Shown here: piece by piece, positions 11,511-25,150 of the stretch | How the letters are laid out: each line of letters begins with the position of its first letter | How positions within the stretch are numbered: position 1 is the stretch's first letter | NCBI GenBank assembly: GCA_019914995.1 | Contig: CM034142.1 | Span: 3,429,031 to 3,493,030, forward strand | DNA from: Acanthochlamys bracteata | Taxonomy: Eukaryota; Streptophyta; Magnoliopsida; Pandanales; Velloziaceae | DNA: 64,000 nucleotides | Direction of reading: 5' to 3' | Translations under genes and position numbers: made by a program | Notes under the pieces: model-generated | What the model saw: only the letters and a program-made list of their open reading frames with translations | What the model was told of the DNA's origin: nothing | The model's database searches: none

Positions 11511-13633
11511 GCTATATTATTAACCTTGAGAATTTTTGAAGAATCCTGATCACTGTTTAATAACTGTATCCTTTTGATTCTCTATTGTTTTCAGGTTTGC
11601 AGGGAACAGTATCTTAATGAGTGTTCCTTGGACCTTTTTCCTATACAGACTGGTGTACAAGGTGCAGTTTTATTTCTATTGGACATGGAGTACTATTTCC
11701 AAGGTTAAATATATTTTAGTTAACACATTCATTTATTATACATAATGCATAAGATAATTATGATCTATGCTTTGAAATTCGAAATAATTTCGTTTTTGGA
11801 CTTCGGTCTTGTAGGATTGCAGATGAGCTGCATAGCTTTTCTTTCTTTTGTTTTTCCAGGTAACACATCTTTCGTGATATACTTGAATGTTTATCTTTCT
11901 CCTACACCACATCTGTTTTAACTTCTGTTTTGTTTTGTTTAGATTGCAAGTCATTGCACTGACCAGAATATTAACATTTAGATCTCCTTTTTAGGCCATT
12001 GTGAATGTAGGAGTAGCATCAAAAGATCCGCATGAAATTCGACAAGTTAAAAGTTCCATTGGAATTCACTATGTGTAATTTTTCCTTTAATTACATTTGA
12101 GCCCTTCCTTTCTGCCAAAGGAATATAATTGCAGTTCTATAAGCTTTACACCCACACAAAGTTTAGCTATAGTCCATTTCTAGTCTAGTAATCATAGTAT
12201 TATAGATTTGTTTATATATCTAACTAGATCTAATGATACAGTTTAACCAAGGAACAACTTTTGCTAACAAATTCAACTATACCGCAGTTTATACCTTCTA
12301 TACCATGATAGAAGTGACTCTTCTGACAAATTTTAAATGTTGGATTAATATGTGATCTCTTTTTTTTGGTATATTCTTGAGAATTCTTCTAGTAGTTTCA
12401 TTGTCATCTTCTGCTGTTTGATTTGTTTTCTAGGTCCTGCTAGAGATACAAATCTTTTGGTATGCTCGAGTTGAATTCTGGAAAGCCATGTGCTGTATTT
12501 TAATTTGCAATTATCATTGATAAAGCTCCTATATATTTCAGTGTTAGGACTTTTTCAGCACCTTATATTTCTTTGGGTTCTGTTTTAGTTATTTTATATG
12601 GGCAAGTCATAGAGTTAATGAGAATAATAGTATTTAAATTCTTTTTTAGGCCGTCATGAATGTAGTAATAGCATGAAAAGGTCGGCAAGAAATTCAATAA
12701 GTTAAAATTTTTGTAGTTCACTTTATAAAATTTCTTCTTTGATTGCATTTGAGCCTTATTTTCTGAATCATTTTAGGATGATGAGCTATGTAATTATGCC
12801 AACAAGGGAGTAGAATTGTAGTATCAGCATGGTAGACATCACAGAATGCATTGCTGGAGTCCATTTCTTGTCAAGCAAAGATAGTATTATAAATTCGTCT
12901 ATATCTCTAACTAGATCTATTATTCATAAGATTAAGTCACACATTAAACCATAGTGCGAATTATAACTTTGTTTAGAGTATGCTATGAGACTCTTCTATA
13001 GTTTTTGAAGACTTGGATTGATATGCAATCTTTCATTTTGGTATTTTGTTAAGAATTCTAGCTAGAAACACCTTTTGAGCATTTGAATGGAAATGCAATA
13101 CTATTTCCTGGATTAAATATATTTTCATAACGCGTGTTTGATTTATTATACCCAATGCATAAACTGATTATGCATATATGCTTTGATATTTGAAATAATT
13201 TTGCTTGTCTTTCTGAACTTCTATTTTGTAGGATCACAGATGAATTGGGTCGATTTTTTCTTTTTTTTGGCAACATATCTATCATGATATACTTGAGTGT
13301 TAAGACTTTTTACCGGCATCATATTATTTATTTATTTTATTGTTATTATTATTATTTTGGTTTGTTTTCTTTTATTTTGTCTTCAATATATTAGTGTGAG
13401 TTTATCTGTAGATTAGGACTTTTATGCAACTTGCATGCGGATATATTTTGTCTTTCTCTTTGTTTCAGGTTAAAGAACCAAAGGAGTTTTGATTGCAGAG
13501 CCAACTTCTCGTTAATGCAGGCATTAATAGCAGCTTGCCTTGATAGTTAACTTACCTGCTTGTGTTAATTGTTCTTGAGCTTGTTGGTTTGCTTGCATAT
13601 GATGGTGTTGCCTTTGTTTCCATTTGTTTTCAG

Positions 13634-13747
13634 TTAAGAGACCAACAGGATGGTGGTTGGAGACAATTTTTCTTCAGTGCTGGCAATAAACCAAAAGTCT
13701 ATTATGCACTGACCTTTTTTGCCTTCTTAGTCTTCCTTTTTTTCTGA
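13634..13747 (+). pseudogene. Putative 3' terminal exon with a hydrophobic C-terminus
   Basis: A good acceptor (CATTTGTTTTCAG) is followed by an open frame starting LRDQQDGGWRQFFFSAGNKP and continuing KVYYALTFFAFLVFLFF to a stop. The last 16 residues are hydrophobic, like a C-terminal membrane anchor. T-rich sequence upstream and the change of base skew just downstream fit the 3' end of a + strand gene. The family is not recognised, and no upstream coding exons could be assembled into a gene. It could be a relic. Confidence 0.35.
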
Positions 13748-13749
13748 TT

Positions 13750-16700
13750 TAGTGAAGCTCCACTTATTGACGCTCTAGATTAGTAATTGAAGAATCTTTG
13801 TAAAGTTGATCTAGCATCAGTAGTAACTTACATAGCCAAATAGTTAACTCGAAAACCACAATGAGGAGTATAAATATGTCTATAAATCTTATATATCTTC
13901 AGAGCTAACTTGGAAACAACAATCAGGAGTGAGAGAATCTTTACAAAACTGATAAATCTTCAAATTAATTCCTCCAATCTTTTTCATGCAAAAGCGCCTA
14001 GAAATTCTAATAGTGAAACTAAATAAAAGGCCAACCTTGTTGTAGGAAAAAGTCAAGCCACCAAGTTTCAAATTTTACCTATATCTATCAAAATTGAACT
14101 CAAAGTCTGTAAAAGACATATGAATAAATTAACAATTGAAAAAAAAACTAAGCTATTTCTTTGTAAGAAAAATAGATTTAAACCTAAAATCCTAAAGAAC
14201 TTGGATCCTTGTAACATCAAACCAATGCTATCATTGTCAACCCAAACTTTAATGTATGCGTAGTTCAATATAACATTACACTTACCGCCATCTTTCCCAA
14301 TCTTTGCACTTTGAAGTTGCAAGCATGTAACTGTCACGTAGAGTAGCACATCCAAGCTTGTCATCCTTTTCCATGGTAGCTGAAGAAGTCTACCAAAAGC
14401 CACATGCAATTAATTAGAATAAACAGTTTAGTCATGCAAAAATACCTCCAAAGTTTGATTCTGTGATTAACACCAAACTCTATAAGATTTAAAAGCGATA
14501 TAATGTATAGCTTCTTAGTATAGCAAATGTCTATCCGAGCATAAGTGATGCACCTTGAATCTATAAGCTAAGAGACTATGATAGCTAGCTAGAAATAATT
14601 TATGAAGATAGAAACTAGTCAAATAAATGATAGCTTACAAACAATACTGAAGGATCAATGCTGCAGAGTAGTTTGAGACATATGTTGTCTTAAATGTGGT
14701 TTCACAAAACACATTCTGGCTCTACATTTACATTTAGGTGTGCTTTTCAAGAGTAAATTACTCTAGTATTTAGTGATGTTTGTTTTTTTGTATTGGAAAA
14801 TTTAAGTGATTTATATGTTCTTTTTGTAATAAAATGGTTTCCACAATAGAAAAAAAGCAATCATCAAACCTAGGCAGTTTCATAATTACGGATATAATGA
14901 CATTGTTCCACATCAGAAAAGCAATCATCAAACCTAAGATTTACTTTATATTACAAGCAAGAAAGGGGATGGTTTTAGGAAGAAATCCTTCAATATTTTC
15001 AACAGACGTTCTTTCTCAAGTCAAGTGCACTAAAGCTACTCGCCATTTGTTCATCAAACACTTCAATACTACAATCACTTCGATATAAAAACAAAAAATA
15101 CTTCAAAGAAAACCTTAATTACAAGTCATGGAAAGAAAAGGATGTTTAGATGCCTTGAAACCATGCTTGTGAAAATTTAGATTTAATTCCTAAATTCTAC
15201 AAATTTATGATTTTACATTTTTTTTTGCATAAAATATCAATAAGGTAAATTGCTGTAAAATTTCGATTTTAAAACTTTAAAATTGGTAAAATCTTGATTC
15301 TAAAGCAATTTTATACAATTCTTTCAAAGCAAAAGAAGTTTTTGGCAATAACTAGAGACGAAACTTGTAAGGAAAGCAAATGGTTGTGTTTTGTATGATA
15401 ATTCATTCATTAAAGATTTATATTGTAATTTTGTTTTACTAATGTGTGACTTGTGTTTGTTTTGCCATCATTACATTTTTGAACGAAAGCAAATATGTTT
15501 TATTATACGTATCTCACAATTTATAGATGATGCAAATTAATTTTACTGCTATGGATGTTCAAATAGGAAACAATGCTATAAAATTGAAATTTAAAAGTAG
15601 GATACGTGATTCGCATTTAATTCATCTATTTTCAAGTATCAAGTAGTAACCTCGTACAACTTAAATCAAAAAATTTATTTATAAACTTCAACAAATACTA
15701 TCTAATCTTCTAAGGTTTTAAACAAAAATCTGAATTTTTTAGGCATGTAAAATGATATGATTTTACGACTTGAGTTTACGGACCCCAGACATATCCTACT
15801 TAATATTTCAATTTTGCAAACTTGCTTGAAACCCAGCTATTAAATCGAATGCATATAATATAGACAAATTTCGAACACTAGCCTCTGCAAGCAAGCTTAA
15901 ACCTAAATGATTTGACATATAATTTGCACCCTATAAATACTGTTTCTAGTAAAGATTTTAGGAATATCCTAAAAGTTCTAACTTATTATGGGCTTTGGAT
16001 TAGAGAAAGAGAAGCTTTGGGTCTCACATGCAAACGGAACTTTGTCTTCTCTTAATCCTTATTATGGGATTCTCATATCAAATGGCAAAACATTGCATTT
16101 TAACAATCACAATGATAGCAGGACCGGACAGCAAGTACTCGGAGATTGCATCTAATTAATTAAAAATATTCATGTTTATCACAATTCATTTAAACATTCT
16201 AACTCTAGCAGGTTTTACAATATTTAGCAAGATATGACCAAAACATGCAAGAAGGAAAAACAGATTACATAGGAACTTACTGAAGCAGAGTGGAGAGGCT
16301 TCAAAAAATCTAATTGGAGAGACATTCTCATTCTTCACAACCATGTCCACAATTCACCTGCCATGATATTCAAACATAGAAACAAACCAAACGTCAAATA
16401 GCCACACAAACTATAAAGAGTTACAAGAAAAACCACCTCCACGCATCCATCATACCTCCAAATCAATTACATCTGTCATGCAAAGATGCTTAGATGCCAT
16501 CATATAGGGATGCTTGAATGCCTACTAAGTAGCCAAGCCTCAATGACTGGATCCTTGCAGCAAAAGAAACCCATATGCGTCAACTTTGTAGCCATTAAAT
16601 ACTGTTTGCAGAAATAACTTTAGAAATTATAAAGGTCCAAGAATGTTAGCTTCTGTTAAATTGGTTGACTGGGAAACAACAAAAATGGAAAGCCAATGCC

Positions 16701-16980
16701 ATCTTAAAGCGAATACCATGTGATGTGAACTAGTTAAACAGCCTCTTTCTAAACACTCATACTATCCTTCTTTCCTCTTTAAATTAAACAATAAATAGAA
16801 AGGTCAACACAAGAAAGTTTTTTTCAGGCGATTGATTTCCTCACCACTAGTAGACTTTACAAGCAGCACTGCAAATGTCAATGAACATGATGTCTGAAGT
16901 AAACAAATCCTGGTGGATACTCTTGGAAAAAAAAAGTTTCAAAACATAGAAACAATGTAATCAAAGGGGACAAGACAATG
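13750..16980. other. No recognisable gene; start of the minus-sense region
   Basis: The base skew flips here: the + strand becomes A-rich, as if transcription were from the minus strand. Short open frames at 13,889-14,409 (minus) and 14,834-15,088 (+) show no family motif. I see no repeat shared with other parts of the window. Confidence 0.5.
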
Positions 16981-17002
16981 AAACTATCCAAAAATTATTG
17001 AA

Positions 17003-17810
17003 TCCCATCAAAGCAACAGTTTCAGCACTCAGCTTTCAGCATTGCACTACCCATGAGCAGACTCACCAATGCAGTCTCATAAACTAAAGTAAATAGCAAT
17101 GCCAAACAATGTATGAAATGCTAACGTAACTAAACTACAGTGTCAAAAAATGACTTACTGGAGAGGAGTGTATCTACAGATGCTGAAGACTGTACTACAT
17201 AAATTACAGACGTCCTCAAAGCACTTTCTTAGGTAGATGGTTTCACCCTAACAACCAGGCAAATATCCAAAATTAAGTAGACTGTCGCGTCAGCTCTTCA
17301 GGAGCAAAATGAAATGGCTTGCAATTGTTGAGAGATTCTGAGAAACAGCTTCCCAAAAACACCTGCAGAAGTATTTCCTTCCTACAAATCAATCAAACAA
17401 AAAGAACAATGATGAGCTAGGGAGAACATGAAATTGGCACTAGAAGTCAGCTAGATAATTAAACAGCCATGCACAAGTTAAACTGCAAGATGACTTAACT
17501 TTAGAGAGAGGACAACTGAAACATATCCTAAGTAGCAATTAGGATTTAACATAGGAGGGGACACATCGCACAACTAGACTCAGGACATGTATGATTTGAA
17601 ATAAAGTTACCTCTTTCGCAAACTCCAAGTCATGAGAAACTTTATGCTTATACAAACCTCTGAACAGCTTCTAGGCTTAAAATGCAAACCTTGTCATTGA
17701 CCCTACTTAATCAAATCAACAAAAAAGAAAAGGAAAAATAATAGTAACATCAAAGATAATAAAGCGGATTGCAAGATAGATCAGAGCATCCTGCCACGGC
17801 TAGAAGCACC
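17003..17810 (-). repeat. Tandem module A, copy 1
   Basis: Matches 21,190-21,975 along its length. Landmarks are GCAACAGTTTCAGCACTCA at the start, the ACCAATGCAGYCTCATAAAC block, a GAAACAGMTTCCCMAA block and AGGAGGGGACACATCRYA. Part of its middle is repeated again at 17,815-17,950. Copies 1 and 2 are 4.19 kb apart, close to the 4.2 kb spacing of the two CDC20 N-terminal copies, so all belong to one tandem duplication. Confidence 0.78.
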
Positions 17811-18429
17811 TACTAAATGTTTGAAACAGCAGACTTTCTGAACTAGCTCCCTTTGACCAAATTGAAAGGGCTTCCATTTATGGAGATTTTCAGAAACAGC
17901 TTTGCAGAACACCTGTACTAATGCTTCCTACACTACAAATCAATTAATAAAACAACAAAAGAGAAGGCGGGTAAAAAGCGGAAAACATGTATTAGCACAT
18001 GTAAAAAGGAGAAAACATGCTTTACATTTACCAGTACTCAAGTAAGATATTAAACAGTCCAGCACATGGTAACTGCAAACTGATACTTTTAAACTCAAAA
18101 GTTTAAGCAAATTGTAACAGAACTTCATATATCTCAAATTCAGCTATAAAAATATCCCATTAGTAAACAGAAATTAAATATCTCAGTAATGACAAAAACC
18201 ATACAACATTATAACAGTAACCCATGCAAGTATCCATGTCAGAAGTTAGCAGAATTACTCAATGATAAACATTCACTTCCTATTACAACACTACCAAATT
18301 GATCAATTAAAAATATTCAGTGAAGGCGAAGGACACCTAATTTTACACAAATGTAATGAACTAAAGAATTGCAAAGTAGGTTCACATTCAGATTAGTGGT
18401 GTAAAAACAAGAACAAGGGGAGTATGAAG

Positions 18430-19070
18430 TCAAGGCGGTACGTCATCCTTTACCTGGACTGAATAAAGGCAACTTCTACAAACCGTTTGAACGAGTAAAG
18501 AAGGTCTTCCACAATTATTTCTAAACCAAGACTGCTGCAACCAATAACAGGACGTAACATACACTCTGACCAGTCTGACAACCGCTCACAATTCTGATAA
18601 CAAACTGAGTTAAACAATGTTTAAGGCAATCAAACAGCGGATCATAAGGCAATTATTTACAAAACTATGCAACTAAATTTACACTAAAGCTTATGACCAA
18701 TCAGTTTCCAGTCAATAGCAGATCAAACTGACACTCGAGAAAAAGAGGAAAAGGCGAGGAGGTTTGCTGTTTGGAGGCTATTCTGAAAACTGGAACATGG
18801 AAAATCATTCCAACTGATGCTGCCCATGGTAACTGAAGCAAAAGGGAGGAAAAAAATAAATTGAACAAGAAAATACAACAACAGTAGTAGCAAAACAAGG
18901 TCAGGAAGACAAACAAACCACATTCTTCCATAATCGGTCCTAGAACAAATCTCTGCACATTAGAACTCTCTTAAGTTCTATCCAAGGAATCCTGACGGCT
19001 GGAGATAACTGTTTGGAAATGATCTTCAAAAGCATTTTTGGAGAAGATAATAAAGTAGACAACCAGTAAT
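18430..19070 (-). repeat. Partial, diverged copy of module C
   Basis: Shares a GACCAGTCTGRYAAYCG block (near 18,570) with module C at 22.2 and 25.5 kb, and is followed by module D exactly as the 25.25-26.59 kb copy is. Similarity elsewhere is weak. Confidence 0.4.
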
Positions 19071-19071
19071 A

Positions 19072-19240
19072 AGAGGGGTAAAAGTGTCAATAAACAACCA
19101 ACTTTAAGAAAACTTTTGCTAATAACTTATGTTATACCAATATTAGATCAATAAAGGATGAGTTCAAGTACAGTAATGGCTGAAAAATATAGCTGTCAAA
19201 TCAGAAATAGATTTCAGAAAGCACAGAGGGATTAAGTTCA
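19072..19240 (-). repeat. Module D, copy 1
   Basis: Nearly the same as 26,593-26,768. Both run from AGGGGTAAAA...GTCAATAAA through TTATGTTATACCAATATTAG and AAAGGATGAGTTCAAGTACA to GATTTCAGAAAGCACAGAG. It is non-coding on both strands. Confidence 0.85.
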
Positions 19241-20439
19241 GAAAGATCTCAAATGCTCCACAAACATTTAAACCATGCTATTAATGAACAAGACTTTCTG
19301 TGTTTGTTAAAATATGCTATTGATTCTTCTTCATTGGACTTTAAATGCCAAAAAGAGCAGACATCAAAAAAGTTAAATTAAGTGCTCAAAAACAAGTTGC
19401 AATTTGTTTTGCAAATAACATCTCCTTTGCAGAAATTCACCAATTGCTTACTCATTGTAAAGAGGTTCTTGTTTTCACCTGAAAAAGTCGCCAAAAGAAA
19501 TCAGGTGACTAAAATATGCTAAGGGAAAAATAAAAGCAACATATATAAACACCACATAATCGTCCAACAACTTTTAACATCAACTCATGAAGTAAGAGGA
19601 AGCCAAGGAAAATTGGTACACAAGCTAAACATCTCCATATAACAACAGGATATTTAATGTAACAGCTCATACCACATGTTTGTAGGCCTAGCCAAGCCTT
19701 TATCTCAAAAGAAGAAACATCAGATGCATAGTCCCAAGATGAGTATTCTAGGACTTAGGAGACTATTCTTGGAGAAACAAAAGCAACACCATTTGATAAG
19801 TGGGCCAACAAATTGGTAAAATAATTCAAGAACAGAGGCAATATCAAGATTTTAAAAGCATATCCATCAATTTGGTTTCTTCTTTACATCTCGATATCAG
19901 AATTTAACGGATCCCTAATAGAAGAATATTCTAACCAGAAAAAATTTACACATGAGAAAAACTACATAAAAGGAATAGAAAAACAAAAGAATACTAACTG
20001 AAACCAATACTTACACCAAAACATATAGGCCGGTTATATTCAAAATTGACCTGCAAATTCTTGTGCAGATAGTGGAGGTTTCGAAAGATGGATGAAGAGA
20101 TACACCTCAAATCTTCACAACTGTCACAACAGCAACCACCAGCAAGGATTCATCTTTCCTGCAAAACAATTCCATACAGGACCACCAAACTAGGTACTTT
20201 ACCCTTCGATGTACTTATGTTAACGAAGGAACCCACCTTAAAAGCAAACTACAAAGTCCTAGTTATTAAGCATTACATCCATTAGGTAATACAAAGAGCT
20301 CCCCTAAATCGTCACTAGGCCAAAAGGTAAACAGATTACCTCTCAGTTCTTTTCACACCAAAAAGTGGTGAATATAGCTCTACTATAATCAATCCATGCC
20401 AAAAATTCAATTCTAAATACGACTCTATTTAAATGCAAT

Positions 20440-21030
20440 ACATTAAATGCTAGTGGAACGATTTGCTTGGTCAACACAACCTCCGACCAGCCTAGTAACC
20501 ATCCAGAGTTCTCTCTGCATACAGAAAAAATTCGTAGAAAACATTAATAACAACTCTAGATGCAAAACAGACCAGAACCTCATAGAGAATTTGGTAAAGA
20601 ACGCAACTTGGGGAATGCATCTCCTGTCTACCTGTCCTGTAACAAAGAGAGGAGACAGAGCCAATGTCTAATTTGTTGTAAAAGTTATGAATCGAGGAAC
20701 GTTGCCTATTGTTGAAAGCAAGAATCTAGCATCAGTTCGGAAATAGTTTAGGAAAAGATATCCGAAAATTGCGTTTCTGGGATCCTACAAAGGAAAATTC
20801 CATAAAACAAAAAGTCTGACAAGAACATTATTGAGATTTTTTAAATTCAGAAAAAGAATTTCAATGAAACATTTGAAACAGAAACGGCTTACATTCTCCT
20901 TGTGAAAGCCAAAGCTGGACTGCGAGGAGTGAAGCAGACGCACGTAGTTCCTTGTGGCAGCTTATCGGAACTGCAATTTGAACCAGGAGTGAGAGCAAAC
21001 CGAAGAGAAACTACCTGATTCCATAATGTT
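20440..21030 (-). pseudogene. CDC20: CDC20 pseudogene fragment, copy 1 (5' part only)
   Basis: On the minus strand, 21,030-20,888 resembles a leader sequence and matches 25,150-25,015. The next exon reads ILAFNNRQRSSIHNFYNKLD and continues to YRTGRQEMHSPK, matching the RILAFKNKPP...RRYIPQ stretch that precedes the WD40 domain in plant CDC20, the APC/C activator of mitosis. The donor that reads AAG|GTATC in copy 2 is AAG|TTGCG here, so it is probably dead. After the intron only ERTLDG (of ERTLDAPD) remains before the sequence joins a module C block. The WD40 domain is therefore missing. Confidence 0.68.
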
Positions 21031-21189
21031 TAAAAGCAGAAATTCAAATAACAACACAAAAATTAAACAAATTCCCTGCAAGAACGGTCAGCATCACCAA
21101 ACCAATCAATGAATGGTAAGCACTATAAACAGCAATTCCCTCCAAGAAACAGTGGTCAGTTAACACAAGCAGAAAATAAAAGATACCAA

Positions 21190-21975
21190 AGCAACAGTTT
21201 CAGCACTCAATGTTCAGCGTTGCACTACCTATGAGCAGCCACACCAATGCAGCCTCATAAACAAAAGTAAATAGAAATGCAAAGCAATGCATGAAACGCT
21301 ATTGTAAATAAAGCTATAAGAGTTGAGAACTTACAGTAGAGAAACATATCGACAGAAGTCTGTAGGGCGAAATGACCAACGTCTACAATGCGCTGTCCTA
21401 GGCAGATGGTTTCACCAGAATAACCAGCTAAACATCTGAAACAGAAGACTATCCATGTTAACCCTTCATGAGCAAAATGAAAGGGCTTGGAATTGTTGAG
21501 AGATTCCGAGAAACAGATTCCCCAAATCATCTGCAGAAGTGCATTATTTTACTCTAAATCTATGTAAATAAAAGAAGCAAAGTGATGTGATATGGAGACA
21601 TGAAATTGTCTTCAGAAGTCAGTTAAGTTAATCAAACATGCTAGCACATATTAACTGCAGAATGGTTTACCATAAGAGATAGGGGTGATAAAAACATATT
21701 TTATGCAGCAAATAGGATTTACCACAGGAGGGGGCACATCATACAGATTCGACTAAGACAAGTACCATTTGGCACTAAGGTTATCATTATCGCAAAACTA
21801 CAGGGCAGGGGAAACTTTGTCCTTATGCAAAACCTCTGAAAAGCATCTATGCGAAGCACTATAAATGCGATTGAACCTAGTTAAGAACAACAACAAAGAA
21901 AGCAAGGACCAAAACTAAAATATTAGCATGAACAAGAATGAAGGGGATTGCAAGATAGATCAGACTATACACCAG
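21190..21975 (-). repeat. Tandem module A, copy 2
   Basis: Partner of 17,003-17,810. The frame at 21,255-21,530 is not preserved in copy 1, so the similarity is at the DNA level and not evidence of a protein. Confidence 0.78.
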
Positions 21976-21991
21976 AACAACTAGAAATATT

Positions 21992-23120
21992 CAGTGGAGT
22001 GAGGAAAAAACAAATAGTTCTGTGATAACATAACAAACTAAGCAACGCCCAAGAGGGTTCCAGTCATATTATTTGCATAAAGATACATAAGATGAAGTAA
22101 AAGCAGTATGGATGCCTAATCTAATACCAGGAATGTTTAGAAGCAAATTTTAGCAACAACGTCAGCCGTTACAGAAGTTTTCCTGCATTAGATTTAAAAC
22201 AATGCTGCAGGAACAAATTGTCTGGTGTGACTAGCCTCCCACCAGTCTGGTAATCGATCGAAAGCATGAACAAGGTTTACGGTAATCAAGCTGTCCAACA
22301 AGGAGAAAGACCAACACAGATAAACATAATCAAAAGAAAATTGTTAATAAATTGCTTGGTTTCATATGCTGACAATCTACATGAGACCAACATCTGAAAT
22401 TAATAGTAAAGATTACTATGTTGTCGATCCTGCAGTTGCCTGAGGAAAGCATCCCTCTGAGAAAGCCTGCAAAACTAATATTACTACCAATTCAATGCAA
22501 GAAAGGGGCCTGAAAGTTTTGCAAATGTTAAAAATTAATTCTTACAAGAATTATCCTAGAAGGGTATTTTTGGATGACTGAAAGATCACTCTTCGTCAAG
22601 TCAAATAGCAAGATAACCAAGAGAACTTCAGAGGTTTTGAAGTGCTAACATTTTCGAAAGCACTTCCAACAGGAAAAGTCTTTGCCTACCTCATAACAAA
22701 AGAAAGATGACAATATGAATAAACTGTAGAACAAAGAGAATACATAGACACGATAAAGCATGCTGAAGCAACAAGAAGCAAAACCTTCAACATGGTTATT
22801 CTGCCACTAAAGACGAATCTTCCGCTGCCTTCTTCTCAACTCAAGAGCAGTATTAAGCGAAGCACACAAAAAGTAAATCCTCATAGAAGATTCTCAAACC
22901 ACTATCTGCAAATAGATATCCTTTTCTAGCAGATTATCAAGGATCCATAATTTATATTATATACATACATACAATAAAGAAATACTTATATACATACACA
23001 TATAACTGCAAATAGATGCTTTTTCTCTGCCACAAACTCCCTGGGACGTAGTTGTTCGTCAGGGAGAAAGTAGTCCCAAGCCACTGTATCTACAGCATTA
23101 CCTCGCTGCAATTGAAGGAT
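21992..23120 (-). repeat. Tandem module C, copy 1
   Basis: Matches 25,253-26,590 throughout, from the GAGGAAAAAACARAYAGTTC block to the CAACTGAAGG/CAATTGAAGG end. Copy 2 has an extra stretch of about 130 bases (25,567-25,700) and a short internal duplication. Module C contains the small conserved frame listed at 22,194. Confidence 0.82.
22194..22292 (-). pseudogene. Small conserved exon-like frame in module C, copy 1
   Basis: The frame encodes LITVNLVHAFDRLPDWWEAS then HTRQFVPAALF and a stop. Module C copy 2 (25,468-25,566) keeps the same frame, length and stop with a few substitutions. It looks like the last exon of a protein. I do not recognise the family. The two copies are recent enough relatives that conservation alone does not prove coding. 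Confidence 0.4.
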
Positions 23121-23539
23121 TTGGACTTGCACTGCCATCCTTGAGGTTGGCATAGCAAGCCACAAGCTTTTTGTGAGTTTGCTAAGTCACAATCACCGAC
23201 AAAGAAATCAACCAAGGTACTAGGGACAAGCTGAGAATATTAGCATACTGTCAACCACGTTAACCAAAGAAAGCCAGAATCCTTTGCCAAGTGCATCCTC
23301 GAATGCTTACTCAATCAAATGAGAGAAGTGAGGACTTTGAGGTTTCTATTCACCAGCTTACTTATAAATCAACAAAATCCAGGAACAAATTTAATTCCCC
23401 CAAGGCTAAGCCCACTTAGCAACCCAGCTTAACAGCCAACTTCAAAGTCAAAGTTATTGAACATTAAAACCATCAATTAAAGGTCAGAAAACTGAATACC
23501 AGTCATAAATGAGAATAAAACTTGCTTAAGGACAACTGT

Positions 23540-25150
23540 GCTATTATGAGCTACTGTATATGTCAGCTCTGTTATCTTGGCCACAGAGGTAACTTCCAAA
23601 AAGTGCATTGGTTCTCTGCGAACTCATTGGAGTCAGTAGCTGTCTCCTTCTTGCTCCACAGTAAAAACACATCTGCGAGCTGGTATCAATTGAGTTGAGG
23701 CAGGCACCTATTTGTGTTCTCCAGAGTTTGATGCAGCAGCCATTCTCGCAATCACCAGAAGCTATTATGTTTCTCTGGAAGGGACACAATGCGAGCGCCT
23801 TGACTGCTGCAGCGGAATCTATGAAGCCAAGGGTTCTGATTGGCAGGGGCAGAAGAGCTTGAGAAAGACATTTTAAAAGGTCCCAAAAGAAGGTTATCAT
23901 TGTCACCACCAGCTAGCTGTTTGCTAGAGCCTGATCATTTGAGACCACAGACTACCGGCGGACACCATGGTAAGTATGGAAAACAGGAGACCGCATTCGG
24001 ACATCACTTTTTGTGAACATACCATCTATACAGCCACTAGTGAGTAAGCTGTTGTTCCAAGTGAGTGGTCCAACACGAGACTGGTGCCCAACTTGGAGAG
24101 TTAATACCTGCACCAACATTACAAAAAAGACAAAATTAGCTCATCAACAAGCTGCAAGTTGTGGAATACACACTGAAATTCAAAGTCAATGCCAGTAACA
24201 AGATACATTCCAGAGTTTGTGCCATACATGACTAAATTGATTGGAAACCGAGAAAATATGCCTAAAAACTACTACTGAAGGGATTGTAGTTGCAATTATT
24301 CAGTATGCATGGACAATCAGATGCAATGCCTCGAAAGAATTAAATAGCGTACGTGTCAAACTAACAAGAATTGCAGAGAAGAACTAAACAGTCGATTCGA
24401 AGTTGTATTAAACAACTACACTGCGAGGAATACAAACCAACAGCAAGATGCTGGCTATCAAGAGAACAGCGGATGCTAGTAACTAGACTGACGTCATCTT
24501 CAACAGTCATTAGCTCAGATGCCGATCCACTTGATGCATCCACAGCATCAGCATTCCCCACATCAGTTGTAAATGATTCCCCATTTCAGATGATTCAAGT
24601 AGTAGATGCCAAAAATATCAGATGCATCTAGAGTCCTCTCTAATTACTCAAAAAATCCCTAGAAAACAATAATAACAACTCTAGATGCAAAACAGACCAG
24701 AACCTTATAGAAAATTTGGTAAAGAAAGATACCTTGGGGAATGTATCTCCTCTCTCTACCTGTCCTGTAACCAAGAGAGGAGACAAAGCCAATGTCCAAC
24801 TGATTGTAAAAGTTATGAAACGAGGAATGTGGCCTAGTCTTGAAAGCAAGAATCCAGTATCAGTTCGAGGAGAGGTTAGACAAAATACTAGAAATTGCAA
24901 TTATGGAATCCTTCATAGGAAAATTCATAAAATAAACCACTGACAAGAACATTATTGAAATTTATTTAAACTCAGAAGAAGAATTTCGATGAAAATTTTG
25001 AAACAGAAACGGCTTACATTCTTCTTATGAAAGCTAAAGCGAGAGAAGGAGCCAGCAGAAGCACGTAGTTGCTTGAGGCGGCTTCTCGAAACTGCAATCT
25101 GAGCCGAGAGTGAGAGTAAACCAAAGAGAAACTACCTGAATCCATAATGT
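23540..25150 (-). pseudogene. CDC20: CDC20 pseudogene, copy 2 (most complete)
   Basis: CDC20 binds and activates the anaphase-promoting complex through an N-terminal arm and a seven-bladed WD40 propeller. On the minus strand I read a leader (25,150-25,015), then WILAFKTRPHSS ... RERRYIPQ ending at 24,733 with donor GTATCT. A 74-bp intron ends in TTTTCTAG at 24,659. Next come RTLDASDIFGIYYLNHLKWG, then (after a frameshift) DASSGSASELMTVEDD and HLAVGL. After a second intron (acceptor at 24,108) comes GHQSRVGPLTWNNSLLTSG, then VRMRSPVFHTYHG. The long frame 23,909-23,544 carries AAAVKALALCPFQRNIIASG and IKLWRTQIGACLNSIDTSSQ. A further frameshift gives VAKITELT. Stops and frameshifts show it is dead. 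The C-terminal blades are absent. Confidence 0.88.

Noticed and set aside
21255-21530. 91-codon minus frame as a gene
   Set aside because: The paralogous module A copy 1 does not keep the frame, so it is a chance frame in a repeat.
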